Source of the DNA: DATHAP01 sp963762865
GTDB taxonomy: Bacteria > Actinomycetota > Actinomycetes > JACCUZ01
Reading direction: 5' to 3'
DNA length: 64,000 nt
Assembly: GCA_963762865.1 (NCBI GenBank)
Contig: CAVXNC010000012.1
Location: forward strand, 53,435 to 117,434
Position 1 is the first letter of the stretch, and each line of letters begins with the position of its first letter. Shown here in pieces: positions 62,391-64,000 of this stretch. The notes under the pieces were generated by a model, which worked only from the letters and a program-made list of their open reading frames with translations, was not told the DNA's origin and searched no databases. The position numbers and the translations under genes were made by a program.

Positions 62391-62912
62391 GTGCCGGCAA
62401 CAGAGGACGACACCACGGCGAAGGTGACTTCAGCCGCGAGCAGCTCGTCGCGTAAGACGACCACTGCACGGACGGCGAAGAAGACCGCTAAGAAGTCGCC
62501 TGCCAAGAAGGCGGCGAAGAGGTCCACCGCCAAGAAGACCGCGGCCAAGAGGACCGCGAAGAAAGCCACCAGGAAGACCACCGCCCGCAAGACTGCGGCC
62601 AAGAAGACGACCGCGCGCAAGACCACCGCCAAGAAGACGACCGCCAAGAGGACCGCGAAGAAGGCGGCGACGAAGCGGACGGCGAAGAAGACCACCCGCA
62701 AGACTGCGGCGAAGAAGACCGCGCGCAAGACCACCGCCAAGAAGACGGCGGCCAAGAGGACCGCGAAGAAGGCGGCAGCGACCCGAGCTCGCAAGACGAC
62801 CGTGCGCAAGGCTGCCGGCAAGAAGGCCGCAGCCACCAGGGCTCGCAAGACGAGCGTGCGCAAGGCTGCCGGCAAGAAGGCCGCAGCCACCAGGGCTCGC
62901 AAGAAGAGCTGA
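62391..62912 (+). CDS. Histone H1-like Lys/Ala-rich DNA-binding protein
   Basis: 173 residues from GTG 62391, made almost wholly of Lys, Ala, Thr and Arg: a short acidic start, then many K-T-A-A-K-K / R-T-A-K-K type units and a threefold A-T-R-A-R-K-T-x-V-R-K-A-A-G-K-K end. It resembles eukaryotic H1 tails and the C-terminal tail of actinobacterial HupB, but no folded HU domain is attached. It should bind and compact DNA non-specifically. The upstream region is relatively AT-rich, and a terminator follows. Confidence 0.85.
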   Translation: MPATEDDTTAKVTSAASSSSRKTTTARTAKKTAKKSPAKKAAKRSTAKKTAAKRTAKKATRKTTARKTAAKKTTARKTTAKKTTAKRTAKKAATKRTAKKTTRKTAAKKTARKTTAKKTAAKRTAKKAAATRARKTTVRKAAGKKAAATRARKTSVRKAAGKKAAATRARKKS

Positions 62913-62930
62913 CCGCCCGGCACGACAGGC

Positions 62931-62969
62931 CGAAGGGGCCGCACCCGATGCCCGGGTGCGGCCCCTTCG
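62931..62969. terminator. Bidirectional hairpin terminator
   Basis: 17-bp perfect stem (62931-62947 and 62953-62969), 5-base loop, between convergent genes. Confidence 0.8.
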
Positions 62970-62980
62970 TCATGCTCGGG

Positions 62981-63166
62981 TCAGTCGTCGTTCCAGCGCG
63001 GGTCCTTGTCCCACTGCTCACTGCGCTCGGCCGCGTGCGCGATCGCCGCGGTCGCCTCGTCGCGGGTGGCATAGGGCCCCATCCGCTCGGAGTTCGCGCA
63101 CCCGGTCCCCTGCTCCACCTCGTTGTGCTTGAGGCAGAACCACCACTGGTCGTCTTCATCGCTCAT
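62981..63166 (-). CDS. Small conserved actinobacterial protein (SPOR-like)
   Basis: 61 residues from ATG 63166 (MSDEDDQWWFCLKHNEVEQG). It continues through GCANSERMGPYATRDEATAA to the end D-P-R-W-N-D-D. The upstream frame to 63256 overlaps map and is ignored. A conserved family adjacent to map in actinobacteria, often labelled SPOR domain-containing. It has two cysteines, W-F-C and G-C-A-N. Role unknown. Confidence 0.8.
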   Translation of the reverse strand: MSDEDDQWWFCLKHNEVEQGTGCANSERMGPYATRDEATAAIAHAAERSEQWDKDPRWNDD

Positions 63167-63200
63167 GGCCGCATCCTCCCCCGATCTAGACTCCTGCACC

Positions 63201-64000
63201 ATGCCCTTGCTGACCCCCGGGCGCATCTCGCCCCTCCGCTCCGTGCCGGACGCCATCGAGAGGCCCGAGTACGTCGGGCGTCCCGGCCCGGCGCGCTACA
63301 CCGGCTCGGCGGTGCAGGACGCCGACACGATCGCGCGCATGCGAGTCGCCGGCCGCCTCGCCGCGGAGGCGATGGAGGCGGTCGGTCGCCACGTCGCGCC
63401 CGGTGTCACCACTGACGAGCTCGACGCCATCGGCCACGACTACCTGGTCACGCGGGGCGCCTACCCCTCGACACTCGGCTACAAGGGCTTCCCGAAGTCG
63501 CTGTGCACGTCGGTCAACGAGGTGATCTGCCACGGGATCCCGGACAGCACCGTTCTCCGTGACGGCGACATCGTGAACATCGACATCACGGCCTACCTCG
63601 ACGGCGTCCATGGTGACACCGACGCGACGTACCTCGTGGGGGATGTCGACGAGGAGAGCCGACAGCTCGTGGAGCGGACCAAGGAGTCGCTGCGACGGGC
63701 CATCAGCGCGGTCCGCCCCGGCCGGCCGCTCAGCGTCATCGGGCGGGTCATCGAGTCCTACGCGAAGCGATTCGGCTACGGCGTGGTGCGCGACTTCACC
63801 GGACACGGCATCCACACGTCGTTCCACTCCGGCCTGGTCATCCCCCACCACGACGACGAGCGGTACTCGACGGTCATGGAGCCCGGCATGACCTTCACCA
63901 TCGAACCCATGCTCAACCTGGGCACCCACGAGTGGCGGATGTGGGACGACGGCTGGACCGTCGTGACCGCGGACGGCCGCAGGTCGGCGCAGTTCGAGCA
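63201..64000 (+). CDS. map: Methionine aminopeptidase type I, 3'-truncated by window end
   Basis: 267 visible residues from ATG 63201 and still open at the edge. It removes initiator Met from nascent proteins. Metal ligands can be placed: Asp in VNIDITAYLDG and HGDTDATYLVG, His in FTGHGIHTSFHSG and Glu in T-F-T-I-E-P-M-L. The pocket His is in NEVICHGIPD. A longer N terminus (about 40 residues before the catalytic domain, GRISPLRSVPDAIERPEYVG) is as in mycobacterial MapB. Confidence 0.95.
   Translation, partial: MPLLTPGRISPLRSVPDAIERPEYVGRPGPARYTGSAVQDADTIARMRVAGRLAAEAMEAVGRHVAPGVTTDELDAIGHDYLVTRGAYPSTLGYKGFPKSLCTSVNEVICHGIPDSTVLRDGDIVNIDITAYLDGVHGDTDATYLVGDVDEESRQLVERTKESLRRAISAVRPGRPLSVIGRVIESYAKRFGYGVVRDFTGHGIHTSFHSGLVIPHHDDERYSTVMEPGMTFTIEPMLNLGTHEWRMWDDGWTVVTADGRRSAQFE

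Noticed and set aside
62460..62910. Possible CRISPR or minisatellite in the AAG/GCC repeats
   Set aside because: The repeats stay in one reading frame and code for a Lys/Ala protein, with no spacers of even length.

Overview
This window is a stretch of a high-GC, Gram-positive actinobacterial chromosome. The evidence is very strong GC3 bias, many GTG starts, GTGA/ATGA stop-start overlaps, and actinobacterial signature genes: adoK-type adenosine kinase, pspA-pspAA-htpX-pspAB, the lipB-lipA-DUF4191-RDD-glnA series, glnE next to glnA2, DUF3043 and a SPOR-like small protein beside map. It resembles Propionibacteriales, Frankiales or Kineosporiales-type organisms, but I cannot fix the genus. I see no rRNA, tRNA, CRISPR array, insertion sequence, prophage or replication origin.

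Layout. 1-16 kb is mostly housekeeping: a TusA tail, aat, adoK, erpA, glycerate kinase, an AbiEi/DUF559-like gene bracketed by two copies of a 56-bp palindrome, an M29 aminopeptidase, lhgO, nadA, the Psp envelope-stress set, a methyltransferase, an aldo/keto reductase and an ankyrin lipoprotein. 16-17 kb is a gene-poor, slightly AT-richer patch. 17.2-24.1 kb is a cobalamin-riboswitch-controlled operon: a secreted alpha/alpha-barrel protein, a membrane-anchored DUF4430 (transcobalamin C-terminal-like) protein, EcfT, a fused double ECF ATPase, an ECF S component and a divergent CobT. I read it as a B12 capture-and-uptake system whose two surface proteins look like the split halves of eukaryotic intrinsic factor/transcobalamin.

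24-42 kb carries core metabolism: a shikimate kinase-like gene, gcvT, pepA, lpdA, two-lipoyl-domain sucB, an SDR, an atypical Ser/Thr kinase, a peptidase E-like gene, an oxidoreductase, lipB, lipA and glnA. glnA is preceded by a textbook GlnR box. 41-49 kb is an accessory surface region: a PASTA-repeat membrane protein with an unknown partner, a lipoprotein hydrolase with a MarR regulator and a perfect 20-bp palindromic operator candidate, and three tandem secreted clan GH-A-like glycosidase paralogues. 49-55.5 kb has an MFS exporter, glnE, a glutamine amidotransferase and glnA2 in one coupled minus-strand series. 55.7-58.7 kb has a G4-prone tandem repeat, a 73-residue exported peptide with four GATWN repeats, and a membrane GGDEF-EAL protein. 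The end holds nadE, panB, a histone H1-like Lys/Ala protein and the start of map.

Caution: five genes (17.5, 29.7, 41.2, 45.0 and 46.4 kb) are split by one- or two-base indels in G/C-rich or repetitive tracts, although both halves of each keep good coding sequence. Sequence errors are a likely explanation, so these are annotated as single genes with a frameshift.
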